A DNA stretch of 64,000 nt from Leptospira soteropolitanensis (GCF_026151655.1 NZ_JAMQPN010000004.1:124001-188000); one strand, 5' to 3'; positions 1 through 9,359 are shown, numbered from the stretch's first letter. Translations and numbers: made by a program. Notes: generated by a model not told the origin, from the sequence alone.

Positions 1-303
1 TTACTCCAATTACTTGAGGAGAATCCACATTTGTCCCAAAGAGACGCATCGGATGTCTTGGGTCTTAGTTTGGGTAAGGTGAACTATATTTTGAAAGCCT
101 TTTTAGATAAGGGCCTAATCAAAATGAATAATTTTCGTAATAATAAAAATAAACTTTCTTATACCTATTTACTAACTCCTCGTGGAATCGAGGAGAAGGC
201 TCGTATGACTCTCCATTTTTATGAAATTAAAAAAAGAGAATATGAAGCACTTCGAAGCGAAGTAGAAAAGTTAGGTGATAATTTAGAAAGTTTAGAAGCT
301 TAA
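1..303 (+). CDS. MarR-type EPS/LPS-associated transcriptional regulator, 5' truncated
   Basis: The reading frame is open from the first base, and the family's usual N-terminal residues ([15 protein letters not shown]) lie before the first possible TTG start at 31. The gene therefore begins upstream of the window. A winged helix-turn-helix is visible in [19 protein letters not shown], followed by the [14 protein letters not shown] wing and a charged C-terminal helix. This matches the small MarR-like regulators found at the head of exopolysaccharide and LPS clusters. It sits 40 bases before fcl on the same strand, so it may control or travel with the locus. Its ligand and operator are not visible. 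The family call is fairly sure; the regulatory target is inferred. Confidence 0.8.
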   Translation, partial: LLQLLEENPHLSQRDASDVLGLSLGKVNYILKAFLDKGLIKMNNFRNNKNKLSYTYLLTPRGIEEKARMTLHFYEIKKREYEALRSEVEKLGDNLESLEA

Positions 304-343
304 GTTGGGCATTAAAGCTATTGTTTTTTAAGGTAGGAGTCAA

Positions 344-1291
344 TTGAATCAGGATTCAAAGATTTATATAGCAGGACATAAAGGTTTGGTCGGATCTGCA
401 TTGGTGCGACTACTCAAACAACAGGGATTTAAGAACATCATCGGAAGAACTCATGCAGAGATGGACCTTGCAGATCAAACACAAGTGTATGATTTTTTTG
501 CAAAAGAAAAACCGGAATATGTTTTTTTAGCGGCGGCAAAAGTGGGTGGAATTCATGCCAATAATACTTATCCTGCAGAGTTTATATTTTCAAACCTACA
601 AATCCAAAATAATATCATCGATGCCGCTTATAGAAACGGTGTAAAAAAATTATGTTTTTTGGGTTCCTCTTGTATTTATCCTAAATTTGCCAAGCAACCT
701 ATGGACGAAGGGCAATTATTGGATGGGAAATTAGAACCAACGAATGAACCGTATGCGGTGGCAAAAATTGCAGGTATAGTTATGTGCCAATCCTATAATC
801 GTCAGTATGGCACAAATTATATATCTGTTATGCCCACAAATTTATATGGTCCTGGTGATAACTACCATCCTGAAAATTCTCATGTATTGCCAGCTCTCAT
901 AAGGCGTTTCCACGAAGCAAAGGTTCAAAATTTGCCTGAAGTTGTAATTTGGGGAACAGGTAAACCGTTACGCGAGTTTTTGTATTCCGATGATATGGCC
1001 AGGGCTTGTATCTTTCTTATGCAAACTTACGATGTTACCACTGATCCGAAAGGTGGGGAACATGTAAATGTTGGTTCTGGAATTGAAGTTAGTATTAAAG
1101 AATTAGCCGAAACTATTAAGAGTGTCGTAGGATACGAAGGAAATTTAACTTTTGATCTAACGAAACCGGATGGTACTCCGAGAAAACTTTTGGATGTTTC
1201 TAAACTTCACAAAATGGGTTGGAAACATGAAGTGGAATTAAAAGACGGAGTACGCGCCGCATACAATGATTTTCTAGAGAACGGGAAATAG
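344..1291 (+). CDS. fcl: GDP-L-fucose synthase (GDP-4-keto-6-deoxymannose 3,5-epimerase-4-reductase)
   Basis: Converts GDP-4-keto-6-deoxy-D-mannose to GDP-L-fucose with NADPH in the cytoplasm. The 315-residue length is normal. The NADP-binding motif is GHKGLVG (residues 11-17). The catalytic set is complete: S108, C110 (in GSSCIYP), Y137, K141 (in PYAVAK) and H180, each one position off the E. coli enzyme. It starts with TTG behind a strong AGGTAGGAG at 331-339. The partner gmd (GDP-mannose 4,6-dehydratase) is not in the window and is presumably upstream. The call is firm. Confidence 0.95.
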   Translation: MNQDSKIYIAGHKGLVGSALVRLLKQQGFKNIIGRTHAEMDLADQTQVYDFFAKEKPEYVFLAAAKVGGIHANNTYPAEFIFSNLQIQNNIIDAAYRNGVKKLCFLGSSCIYPKFAKQPMDEGQLLDGKLEPTNEPYAVAKIAGIVMCQSYNRQYGTNYISVMPTNLYGPGDNYHPENSHVLPALIRRFHEAKVQNLPEVVIWGTGKPLREFLYSDDMARACIFLMQTYDVTTDPKGGEHVNVGSGIEVSIKELAETIKSVVGYEGNLTFDLTKPDGTPRKLLDVSKLHKMGWKHEVELKDGVRAAYNDFLENGK

Positions 1292-1295
1292 AACA

Positions 1296-2303
1296 TTGGC
1301 TAAAGTTTTTGTATCCACTTTTCCTTTTTGCCGAACTAGTAAAATTGCCTTTGATGTATTACAGTCAAATGGGCATGAGGTCGTGATCAACCCTCTTGGT
1401 CGGAAAATGAAACCGAGCGAAGTTTTGGATCATGCACGTGACTTTGATGCTTTGATTGCGGGAACAGAAGACCTTACTGATCTTGTAACTAATTCGAAAT
1501 CTCTGAAATTGATCTCTCGGGTCGGTGTGGGTCTTGATAGTGTTCCCTTGGAACTCTGCAGAGAAAAGGAAGTGGCTGTAGCCTATACACCAGATGCAGT
1601 TTCTCCTGCTGTATCCGAATTAGCTTTGAGTTTGATTGTTGATGCAATGCGTAAGGTTACCTATGCGGATCGAGAAATTCGAAAGGGCGAGTGGACAAGG
1701 CCTTATGGAGAAAGAATCGGTGGAGCTACCATTGGAATTTTAGGGTTTGGCAGGATTGGCAAGAGAGTGGCCTCCCATCTTTTAGGTTATTTACCAAAGG
1801 AAATTCTTGTTTGTGATTTGCTCGATCAAAAAGATTCGATTCTTTTGTTAAATGAGTTGGCATCTAACCTTAGTCAGGTCAATCGTGGGTTGGGAAAAAA
1901 TTGGGGTACCACGACAATCAAACAAGTTAGTTTAGAAAGTTTGTTAAAAAAATCTGATGCGATTACGATTCATGTACCTTTAACAGCGGAGACGAAAAAC
2001 CTTATCAATTATAAGAATATGGCACTCATGAAGCCTAATGCAGTTTTAATCAATACTGCAAGAGGTGGAATCGTGAATGAAAACGATTTATTTAATATCT
2101 TAAAAGAGAACTTAATTTCTGCAGCAGCTATGGATGTATTTGAAGAGGAACCTTACAAGGGACCTCTCTGCGAATTGGAAAATGTGATTTTGACCCAGCA
2201 TATGGGTTCCTGTTCGAATGATTGTAGGGAAGATATGGAGAGGGAAGCGGCAGAGAATGTGGTTGGATTTTTTAGTGGTGGGCGTTGGGAGAGAGTAGTT
2301 TAG
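1296..2303 (+). CDS. D-isomer-specific 2-hydroxyacid dehydrogenase (phosphoglycerate dehydrogenase-like)
   Basis: NAD-dependent dehydrogenase of the SerA/D-2-hydroxyacid family, 335 residues. The Rossmann motif is GILGFGRIG (147-155), the signature is LINTARGGIV (251-260), and the catalytic residues fit R256, E285 and H302. It lacks the long C-terminal ACT domain of housekeeping SerA, so a dedicated role within surface-sugar metabolism (a glycerate- or lactate-type substituent) is more likely than serine synthesis; that role is inferred. It starts at TTG four bases after fcl, in the same transcription unit. The substrate cannot be told from sequence. Confidence 0.85.
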   Translation: MAKVFVSTFPFCRTSKIAFDVLQSNGHEVVINPLGRKMKPSEVLDHARDFDALIAGTEDLTDLVTNSKSLKLISRVGVGLDSVPLELCREKEVAVAYTPDAVSPAVSELALSLIVDAMRKVTYADREIRKGEWTRPYGERIGGATIGILGFGRIGKRVASHLLGYLPKEILVCDLLDQKDSILLLNELASNLSQVNRGLGKNWGTTTIKQVSLESLLKKSDAITIHVPLTAETKNLINYKNMALMKPNAVLINTARGGIVNENDLFNILKENLISAAAMDVFEEEPYKGPLCELENVILTQHMGSCSNDCREDMEREAAENVVGFFSGGRWERVV

Positions 2304-2337
2304 GTGCTGGTTTTAGACTCTGGGCTTCGATTGTAAT

Positions 2338-4062
2338 ATGTTTTCTACTTTTATAAAAATACTAAACTACCTTCATCCAAGAAGGAAAATTCAATTTATC
2401 GGTTTAGGTATATTGATTTTGGTTTCATCCATTTCGGAAATTTTAAGTATTGGAGCTATCGTCCCATTTTTGGGTGTTGTGACAAATCCAGAATCGGCAA
2501 TCGAATATTTGAACGACCTGAGTTTTTTTTCCAATTTGCTACAATCGCTTCCACGCAATGATTTGGTCTTATTTTTTACAATCGCGTTTGGTGCGGCTGC
2601 TTTAATATCTGGTGTGATTCGGTTGGTTCTTCTTTATGCGACCATTCGATTATCAAATGCAACGGGCGCCGAACTCAGCGTTGATTTGTATAAAAAAACT
2701 TTATACCAACCTTACAGAATCCATATTTCACGAAACACTAGTGAAATTATTTCAGGAATTACTCAAAAAGTAACTTCTGCTAGCGGAGTTTTGGTTTCTC
2801 TTGTGACTGTTGCTTCCTCATTTTTTATATTTATATCAATCATAGTTTCCTTAGTATATATTGATCCGGTTTTGACTCTTATGTCAGGCTTTGTATTTTC
2901 TGTCTTTTATTTAGTGATCGCAAAAATTACAAGAACCAAGGTCTCGTTAAACGGTCAGGTAATAGCCAAAGAACAAACTGGCATTGTTAGGTCCCTTCAA
3001 GAAGGTTTGGGCGGAATTCGAGACATCATCCTGGACAACAGTCATGAACTTTATTGTCATATCTACCGAGATTCTTTGTATCGATTGACTAAGTCCAACT
3101 CTGAAAATACTTTTTTGAATCAGTCCCCGCGATTTGCGTTGGAGGCAATTGGTTTGGTTTTGATTTCTTTTTTAGCTTATTGGGCTACTTTAGAAAATGG
3201 AAATTTACAATCGGCAATACCAGCCCTAGGTGCGCTAGGAATGGGAGCTCAGAGGCTTCTTCCATTATTACAGCAGTGGTATGGAAATTGGAGTAACTAT
3301 ATTTCTCTCAAACCGGCTTTATCCGAAGTTTTTTCTCTTTTAGATCAGAAGATTCCAGCGGAATATGTATCAACAATTCCCGTAGAGCCCCTCAGATTTG
3401 AGAAGGAAATTAAGATAGTTGATCTTAGTTTTTCTTATCCAGGAACTAATAAGAAGGTATTAAATTCAGTAAATTTATCAATCCCAGTTGGCGCAAGAAT
3501 AGGGATCATTGGAGAAACCGGAAGTGGTAAAAGTACCATGATGGATCTTCTTATGGGACTTATCGAACCGACTTCTGGGAAAATACTGATAGATGATATT
3601 GAATTGAATCATAACAATTATTTACAATGGCGAAAAACGATCGCACATGTTCCGCAGTCTATCTTTCTTGCAGATACTACGATTGCTGAGAACATAGCAT
3701 TCGGCGAAAATCAAGGTAATATTGATTTTAGACAGTTAGAAAAAGCGATAGAAGTATCTCAGCTAACTTCGTTTATTCAGTCTTTACCTGATGGAATCAA
3801 TACTGGAGTCGGAGAAAGGGGAGTTCGTTTGTCTGGTGGTCAGAGGCAACGAATTGGTATCGCTAGGGCTATCTATAAAAATGCTAAGGTAATTTTTTTT
3901 GATGAAGCCACGAGTGCTCTCGATGGAGAAACAGAGCAGTCAGTTATAACATCGATTGAATCATTGGATCGAAACCTGACGGTTGTTATGATTGCACACA
4001 GGCTCTCTACATTAAGAAATTGTGATAGGATATTTGAATTTGTCGGTGGAAAAATTACATAA
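2338..4062 (+). CDS. ABC exporter, half-transporter of the MsbA/PglK type
   Basis: A fused membrane-plus-ATPase half-transporter of 574 residues. About six membrane spans occupy residues 15-310. The nucleotide-binding domain has Walker A GETGSGKST (about 392), Q-loop VPQS, signature LSGGQ (about 498), Walker B VIFFDEA (about 518) and an H-loop in IAHRLS. Such proteins flip lipid-linked oligosaccharides (PglK) or lipid A (MsbA). Its place inside a glycan locus, one base overlapped by the next gene, suggests a lipid-linked saccharide as cargo. The cargo is inferred. A Wzx-type flippase is also present at 40363, so this protein is either a second export route or serves another glycan. Confidence 0.85.
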   Translation: MFSTFIKILNYLHPRRKIQFIGLGILILVSSISEILSIGAIVPFLGVVTNPESAIEYLNDLSFFSNLLQSLPRNDLVLFFTIAFGAAALISGVIRLVLLYATIRLSNATGAELSVDLYKKTLYQPYRIHISRNTSEIISGITQKVTSASGVLVSLVTVASSFFIFISIIVSLVYIDPVLTLMSGFVFSVFYLVIAKITRTKVSLNGQVIAKEQTGIVRSLQEGLGGIRDIILDNSHELYCHIYRDSLYRLTKSNSENTFLNQSPRFALEAIGLVLISFLAYWATLENGNLQSAIPALGALGMGAQRLLPLLQQWYGNWSNYISLKPALSEVFSLLDQKIPAEYVSTIPVEPLRFEKEIKIVDLSFSYPGTNKKVLNSVNLSIPVGARIGIIGETGSGKSTMMDLLMGLIEPTSGKILIDDIELNHNNYLQWRKTIAHVPQSIFLADTTIAENIAFGENQGNIDFRQLEKAIEVSQLTSFIQSLPDGINTGVGERGVRLSGGQRQRIGIARAIYKNAKVIFFDEATSALDGETEQSVITSIESLDRNLTVVMIAHRLSTLRNCDRIFEFVGGKIT

Positions 4063-4961
4063 TGAAATTGTTGCATTTATTGAAACGTAAATTATTTACT
4101 CTTCTGTATAACTTTGTTAGAAAGGGCTTGGTGTTATTCTGGAGTTCTCATCGTGGCCTCCTGAAGAGAAATATACAATTTAAAGATAAGTATTTAGGTG
4201 ATACTTGTATTATACTTGGTAATGGTGGTTCATTAAAATACTACGATATATCAAAATTACCAAAGGATATTCCTATTATTACATGCGCATGTGCACTAAT
4301 CGATAAAAGGTTAGAGGGACTGAAGGTGGAGTTTTGTGTTTTAACTGATTCTTATTTGTTGTATAAGATATTATTTAACACTTACGCTCATATTAGAAAT
4401 TTCCAAATCAATAAAATTCGCACTATATATGAGCGTATGATTTCAAGAAATCCACAAGTTAATTTTTTGGTAAGTATTACTAATTTTTATTCTAAGTTGG
4501 CTAGATCGAGGAATGTTAGTTTTTCCTATCACTTTGGAGAAAAGGGAACGTTTAAACATGATTTAGCTGGTGTCTTCTCAAATAGTGCTGGTGCTGCAGA
4601 TGTAATGATGGCAACAGCAAAATATTTAGGCTTTAAAAAAGCCATTATCATTGGTTGTGATTATTTCGGTGTTCCACCTATGCTCGGTCATTTTTATGCC
4701 AACTATAAACCTTTCGAGTATAATGAGGCTAATCTTGCTGAATACAGGGAGAGAGTTTTGAAAGCATCTGCTGGTTTGGATGTATTGGTTATTTTGCCAA
4801 AGGGAATCAAATCTCCAGATTTTAATTATAATTCGTATGAAGAATTCTTTGGTATTGAGAGAGTTTACCAAGAGAATTACGAATTTATAAATAGTGAAGA
4901 TATTGAAAGTTTAAATGAAGCTGCAGAGTCATACCAGGCTGTAATGAACTTAGATCAGTAG
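4062..4961 (+). CDS. GT42/DUF115-like Rossmann protein, possible nonulosonic acid transferase
   Basis: A 299-residue protein whose start overlaps the ABC exporter stop (TAATG). The N-terminal third carries IILGNGGSLKYYDISKLPKD and the middle carries SAGAADVMMATAKYLGFKKA followed by IIGCDYF and a nearby GHFY histidine. This GNGxSLK / SxxxxxxAxxLGxKxIxxxGxDYF pattern is shared by CstII-type sialyltransferases (GT42) and by DUF115/MptE-like proteins. The nearby pseudaminic acid genes make a CMP-NulO transferase attractive, but the sequence does not separate the two families. The fold-level call is fair; the function is a guess. Confidence 0.5.
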   Translation: MKLLHLLKRKLFTLLYNFVRKGLVLFWSSHRGLLKRNIQFKDKYLGDTCIILGNGGSLKYYDISKLPKDIPIITCACALIDKRLEGLKVEFCVLTDSYLLYKILFNTYAHIRNFQINKIRTIYERMISRNPQVNFLVSITNFYSKLARSRNVSFSYHFGEKGTFKHDLAGVFSNSAGAADVMMATAKYLGFKKAIIIGCDYFGVPPMLGHFYANYKPFEYNEANLAEYRERVLKASAGLDVLVILPKGIKSPDFNYNSYEEFFGIERVYQENYEFINSEDIESLNEAAESYQAVMNLDQ

Positions 4962-5051
4962 ATATTTGGTTCGCTATGTTTTTTTTTAATAAACAATCTA
5001 GAATCATCAAAAGCCAAAATTAGGCTACTTATTTATTAGGAACGTATAAAA

Positions 5052-6233
5052 ATGAAACAGATCCCTTATGGAAGACACTTTATCAATCAATCTGATATCG
5101 ATAGCGTTTTAGATGTTTTAAATTCTGATTTCCTGACCCAAGGCCCTCAAGTGGCAGCTTTCGAGAAAGCAGTCTGTGAATATGTATCTTGTAAATATGC
5201 AGTCGCTGTGAATAGTGCAACGTCTGCTTTACATTTAGCATGTCTTGCCCTTGGTGTAAAAGAAGGTGACTTTGTTTGGACAAGTCCTATTTCATTTGTT
5301 GCTAGTTCCAATTGCGCTTTATATTGTGGGGCGGATGTTGATTTTGTAGATATTGACCCGATCTCATATAATATGAGCGTAGAAAGTTTAAGAGAGAAGC
5401 TGATAAGGGCAGAGAAAGAGGGTAAACTTCCAAAAGTTGTCATTCCAGTTCATTTAGCTGGCCTTAGTTGCGATATGCAAAAAATTGCTGATTTGGGAAA
5501 GGAATTTGGATTTAGAATCATTGAGGATGCCTCACATGCGATTGGTGGAGAATATCAAGGTAGGAAAGTAGGATCTTGTCAATTCAGTGACATTACTGTT
5601 TTTAGCTTTCATCCGGTGAAAATCATCACAACTGGAGAGGGTGGTATGTGTATGACGAACAATCCTGACCTGGAACATTCTATGTTTCGGTTAAGAAGCC
5701 ACGGAATCACTCGAAGTCCTAAAGAGATGACAGAAGCTCCGGATGGACCTTGGTTTTACCAGCAGTTAGAGCTTGGATATAATTATAGAATGAATGATAT
5801 TCAAGCAGCACTTGGTGTTTCTCAAATGAAACGATTGGATCAAATTGTGAAGAGAAGGCATGAGATTAAAGATTATTATAATCAAATTCTTGCTGATTTG
5901 CCGTTAAAACTGCCGCAGGAATCACTTGATTCAAAGTCATCATTTCACCTTTATATCATTCAAGTTTTAGAAAAGGATCTAAATGCTAATCGAAAAGAAA
6001 TATTCGAGAGGTTGAGAGTATCAGGAATTTTAGTTAACGTTCATTATATTCCAATTTACCATCAGCCGTATTATCAAAAAAGATATAACTATTCTTATAG
6101 TAGTTTCCCCGAAGCAGAAAATTATTATAAGAATGTGATAAGTTTGCCTATTTTTCCAGAGTTGAGTATGGAAGATCAGGATAGAGTGAAAGAAGCTATC
6201 ATAAAACCAATTGGTCATCAGGTATTATTTTGA
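5052..6233 (+). CDS. pseC: UDP-4-amino-4,6-dideoxy-N-acetyl-L-altrosamine transaminase
   Basis: PLP-dependent DegT/DnrJ/EryC1 aminotransferase of 393 residues. It transfers an amino group from glutamate to C4 of the UDP-4-keto-6-deoxy-AltNAc intermediate, the second step of pseudaminic acid synthesis. The PLP lysine is K190 in SFHPVKIITTGEGG, the form typical of PseC; the EDASHAIG stretch (159-166) holds the cofactor-binding aspartate. It follows a 90-base gap and overlaps pseF through TTGA. PseB, which makes its substrate, is not found beside it. The family call is strong. Confidence 0.92.
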   Translation: MKQIPYGRHFINQSDIDSVLDVLNSDFLTQGPQVAAFEKAVCEYVSCKYAVAVNSATSALHLACLALGVKEGDFVWTSPISFVASSNCALYCGADVDFVDIDPISYNMSVESLREKLIRAEKEGKLPKVVIPVHLAGLSCDMQKIADLGKEFGFRIIEDASHAIGGEYQGRKVGSCQFSDITVFSFHPVKIITTGEGGMCMTNNPDLEHSMFRLRSHGITRSPKEMTEAPDGPWFYQQLELGYNYRMNDIQAALGVSQMKRLDQIVKRRHEIKDYYNQILADLPLKLPQESLDSKSSFHLYIIQVLEKDLNANRKEIFERLRVSGILVNVHYIPIYHQPYYQKRYNYSYSSFPEAENYYKNVISLPIFPELSMEDQDRVKEAIIKPIGHQVLF

Positions 6234-6925
6234 GTCAGATTTGTGTGATTCCGGCAAGGGGTGGTAGTAAAAGGATACCAAGAAAAAATATAAAAACTTT
6301 TTCTGGTAAGCCAATGATTGCGCATTCCATTCATGCGGCAAAAGAAAGTCAGTTGTTTGAGCGCGTCATTGTATCCACGGATGACGAAGAAATTGCCCAT
6401 ATTTCGCGATCCTTGGGAGCAGAGGTTCCTTTTTTACGTTCAGAGGAATTATCTAATGACTATGCGACTACAACCCAAGTGATCTCACATGCCATTGAAT
6501 GGTTGATACAGATTGGCGAAAAACCAAGTTCAGTGTGTTGTATTTACGCAACCGCTCCCTTGATACAGGTTAGCGATTTACTAAAAGCCTATGAAAAATT
6601 TTCCACAGGCAATTGGGAATTTGTCTTTGCAGCGACCTCTTTTGGTTTCCCAATATTTAGATCATTTCGTAAAGACAAAGACGATGGTGTTGAGATGTTT
6701 TTTCCTGAACATTTCAACACACGTTCGCAAGATTTGCCAGAGGCATACCATGATGCAGGACAGTTTTATTGGGGTAGTTCCGATGCCTGGCTTAAAGGAA
6801 AGCAAATTTTCGATAAATGGTCTACTATTGTTCAACTACCTAGTTGGAGAGTTCAAGATATTGATACAATGGAAGATTGGCAACGTGCTGAGAAGTTGTA
6901 TAAATTATTAAAGGAAAACCAATAG
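6230..6925 (+). CDS. pseF: Pseudaminic acid cytidylyltransferase (CMP-Pse synthetase)
   Basis: Activates pseudaminic acid with CTP to CMP-Pse in the cytoplasm. The 231-residue length and the N-terminal nucleotide-binding motif PARGGSKRIPRKN (residues 7-19) are those of the NeuA/PseF family, and VIVSTDDEEIA follows as usual. The TTG start lies inside the pseC stop (TTGA), indicating translational coupling. A second, more distant cytidylyltransferase of this superfamily is at 23319. Assignment to PseF rather than NeuA or LegF rests partly on adjacency to pseC. Confidence 0.9.
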   Translation: MSQICVIPARGGSKRIPRKNIKTFSGKPMIAHSIHAAKESQLFERVIVSTDDEEIAHISRSLGAEVPFLRSEELSNDYATTTQVISHAIEWLIQIGEKPSSVCCIYATAPLIQVSDLLKAYEKFSTGNWEFVFAATSFGFPIFRSFRKDKDDGVEMFFPEHFNTRSQDLPEAYHDAGQFYWGSSDAWLKGKQIFDKWSTIVQLPSWRVQDIDTMEDWQRAEKLYKLLKENQ

Positions 6926-6937
6926 GCATTTCCTAAT

Positions 6938-7960
6938 ATGAAAGAAAAAATTCTATCGAAGGTTTACACATTAAATAATCCTAAAGAATTGGTTTTAAAA
7001 GAAGAATTCATCGAAGTAGATGATTTATCAGATAGACAAATTGTATGTGAAACAGTTTATTCTGCTATTTCACCCGGCACAGAAGTTGCGGCCTATAAGG
7101 GATTGCCTCCATTAAAAGACAGTGTTATATATCCGAGAATTCTCGGATATTGCAATCTGGCGATGGTAATTTCAGTCGGTAAAAATATTGATTGTATGCA
7201 AACTGGTGACTACATTTTAACATTTCAATCTCATCGGTCCCACTTTGTAATCAAAGATTCTGATTTTTTTATAAAGATTGAAAAAGATAACGATTTAAAG
7301 AAGTTGACTTCTACTTATTTGTTTCATTTGGGTTATCATTCTCTTTTAACCGCAGATGTTCGGTTAGGATATAATATTGGAATTATAGGAGCAGGTACGC
7401 TTGGTTATTCGACTTGTGTCATGAGCAATATTGCAGGATTCCAAACTTTTTTGTTTACAAATCAATTACAAGCTAAGAAAAAAATTGAAGATACAGGTTC
7501 ATACTTTCTTCAAAAAAAATCTACTTACAAAGAATTTATTAATTCGCAAACGAATGGTGTTGGTCTTGACGTAATTATCAATACATCGAATCGCTGGGAA
7601 GATTGGTTTCTTGCATTGGACGCTATCCAGGCTGGAGGTACAATTGTGAATTTAGGATTTCCTGGACGAGGTGAACCAAATTCCCGAAATAACCCGCTTG
7701 ATCCTCAGTTTGTGTATCAAAAATCCTTAAAGATCAAAGCACTCAGTTATCTTTCTGATAAAGAACTTTTGCCTCAGGAGAATAGATTTACTCTAAAGAA
7801 TAATTTAAATTATCTTATAGGTTTAATTAATCGTGGAAAATTAAATTCTAAGGAAATATATACAGAAGAAGTCCATTTTACTGAGTTACAACACCAGTAT
7901 ACGAAATATGCGAGTAAAAATACATTTATGCTTTCAACGCTATTACGATGGAAAAATTGA
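6938..7960 (+). CDS. Zinc-type alcohol dehydrogenase-like oxidoreductase (MDR superfamily)
   Basis: A 340-residue medium-chain dehydrogenase/reductase. An N-terminal GroES-like half contains SAISPGTEVAAYKG, and the Rossmann half contains GIIGAGTLGYS (about 148-158). The classical catalytic zinc cysteine set is not evident, so it may not be a metal-dependent alcohol dehydrogenase. It overlaps the following Gfo/Idh/MocA gene by 13 bases. MDR plus Gfo/Idh pairs occur in sugar-modification clusters; here the pair lies between pseF and a NulO synthase relic. The substrate is unknown. Confidence 0.75.
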   Translation: MKEKILSKVYTLNNPKELVLKEEFIEVDDLSDRQIVCETVYSAISPGTEVAAYKGLPPLKDSVIYPRILGYCNLAMVISVGKNIDCMQTGDYILTFQSHRSHFVIKDSDFFIKIEKDNDLKKLTSTYLFHLGYHSLLTADVRLGYNIGIIGAGTLGYSTCVMSNIAGFQTFLFTNQLQAKKKIEDTGSYFLQKKSTYKEFINSQTNGVGLDVIINTSNRWEDWFLALDAIQAGGTIVNLGFPGRGEPNSRNNPLDPQFVYQKSLKIKALSYLSDKELLPQENRFTLKNNLNYLIGLINRGKLNSKEIYTEEVHFTELQHQYTKYASKNTFMLSTLLRWKN

Positions 7961-9009
7961 GATCGGCTGTTATTGGTCTAGGTAGAATGGGGGCTGAGCC
8001 TTCCAGCAGACTTGAAGGTAAAGTCCCTGCGGGTTGGCTGCCAATAAGCCACTTAGAAGCAATTCAATCTATCTGTGATTTAACGCTAGAGGCTATTTGC
8101 GATTTGAATGAAAGTCGAATGGGTGAGATTGCAGAAATTTATGAAGTTGATAAAAAATTTACTAATTATAAAGAATTATTGGATCAGGAAAAAATAGATT
8201 TTCTTTGTATTGCAACTCGAACAGGGGAGCGAAGTGAAATTATAAGCTATGCAATTTCAAAGGGTACTAAGTATATATATTTTGAAAAGCCTGTATCAAG
8301 AAGTATTAGTGAATGCGACTCAATTATTGAATTGGCGCGACAAAATAATGTAGTCCTTGGTTATGGAGTAAATCGGAGGTACAATGATGTATATAGATTT
8401 GCTAAAGATTTTATTAAATCGGGTGAGTTAGGAAAGTTGATGCAAATTACTATTGAAGCCGGGAGAAGTAATTTGTTATGGTCTCATCCTCATTCTACTG
8501 ATTTGATTCTATTTTTTGCTGATTCAGTAGATTTAGAGTATATTCAGGGAACTTGTAGCTTTCAAGATGGATACTTGCCTGAAAATAATTCTTATATTGA
8601 TGATGATCCTATTATTGAAAATGCTTATTATCTATTTAAAAATGGAATTCAGGCTGGAATTAATCTCACAGGTGGTTTTAATGTTCGTTTAGGATGTAGC
8701 AAAGGAATTCTTACTATCTATGGAGATGGCAGTTATATCGAAATAAAATCTGGGAGTGGGTATTTTACAAACCATAAAATTATCGATTTTATTCCTAGGT
8801 CAAGTGCCACAATTAATGCATTTCGAGATATGGTTTATTCAAAAAATGATACGGCTCGGTTGCCTATTACGCCAGAAGAAATTAGAATCGGCTTACTTAT
8901 GTTGATTGGAACTTTGCAATCTTCGTTGTATGGCGGTAAAAGAATAAGCGTGGATCAGGTGAATCATGAATTAATCGTTACTGGTCGAAGTGGTAATTCA
9001 TATGCATAA
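7948..9009 (+). CDS. Gfo/Idh/MocA-family NAD(P)-dependent sugar oxidoreductase
   Basis: A 353-residue two-domain oxidoreductase. The nucleotide motif is AVIGLGRMG (7-15), the EKPVSR motif supplies the family's catalytic lysine, and DPIIENAYYLF lies in the C-terminal sheet domain. The insertion AEPSSRLEGKVPAGWLPISH after the glycine motif is unusual for the family. Its start lies within the end of the preceding MDR gene, so the two are likely translated together and may act in sequence on one sugar. A role in modifying a nucleotide-linked or free NulO is inferred only from position. Confidence 0.8.
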   Translation: MEKLRSAVIGLGRMGAEPSSRLEGKVPAGWLPISHLEAIQSICDLTLEAICDLNESRMGEIAEIYEVDKKFTNYKELLDQEKIDFLCIATRTGERSEIISYAISKGTKYIYFEKPVSRSISECDSIIELARQNNVVLGYGVNRRYNDVYRFAKDFIKSGELGKLMQITIEAGRSNLLWSHPHSTDLILFFADSVDLEYIQGTCSFQDGYLPENNSYIDDDPIIENAYYLFKNGIQAGINLTGGFNVRLGCSKGILTIYGDGSYIEIKSGSGYFTNHKIIDFIPRSSATINAFRDMVYSKNDTARLPITPEEIRIGLLMLIGTLQSSLYGGKRISVDQVNHELIVTGRSGNSYA

Positions 9010-9039
9010 TTTGAATAAAGGTATTTTCTGTGAGTCTAA

Positions 9040-9359
9040 TCATTAGAAAAAAATGTAGGTTGCTTACTATGCACTTCTAAATATTGCATCAATCCTTTAT
9101 ATTGCACTAGAAGACCTATGGAATCGACTCATTAAGCTTGGTCAAGTCGGTAAACCTAGAGAAGAGGAAGATAACGCTGGTTTATTTCTTTGATGTTACT
9201 AAACGCTATACAGAAAAAGAAAATTAAAGTATTCGAGAGATAAGGACTGGTTTTAGCTTGGCTCCTGAACACAAGGCCGATTCGATAGGCAAAATACCGG
9301 TAAGGAATATTGAAAGGGATAAGCATATGAGTTGGGAGATGGCTGAGTTTGGAAGTTAA
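9040..9359 (+). pseudogene. Relic of a NeuB/PseI/LegI-type nonulosonic acid synthase (C-terminal third)
   Basis: This fills most of the 365-base gap 9010-9374. In one frame from 9104 it reads ALEDLWNRLIKLGQVGKP, which lines up with TKDAWLSLGQAG of the intact PseI (18270). After a frameshift near 9180 the next frame reads YFFDVTKRYTEKEN, a stop (TAA at 9225), then IREIRTGFSLAPEHK and NIERDKHMSWEMAEF, matching the SAF domain of PseI (IRRIRPGFGLPP ... IARGTPVSWDLL). Weaker similarity (LEKNVG, then INP) reaches back to about 9040. It has at least one frameshift, an internal stop and short deletions, with the whole catalytic barrel core missing, so it is non-functional. Confidence 0.75.

Noticed and set aside
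6591..6911. Open frame of 106 codons on the plus strand
   Set aside because: It lies in another frame of pseF, whose motifs and length are intact.
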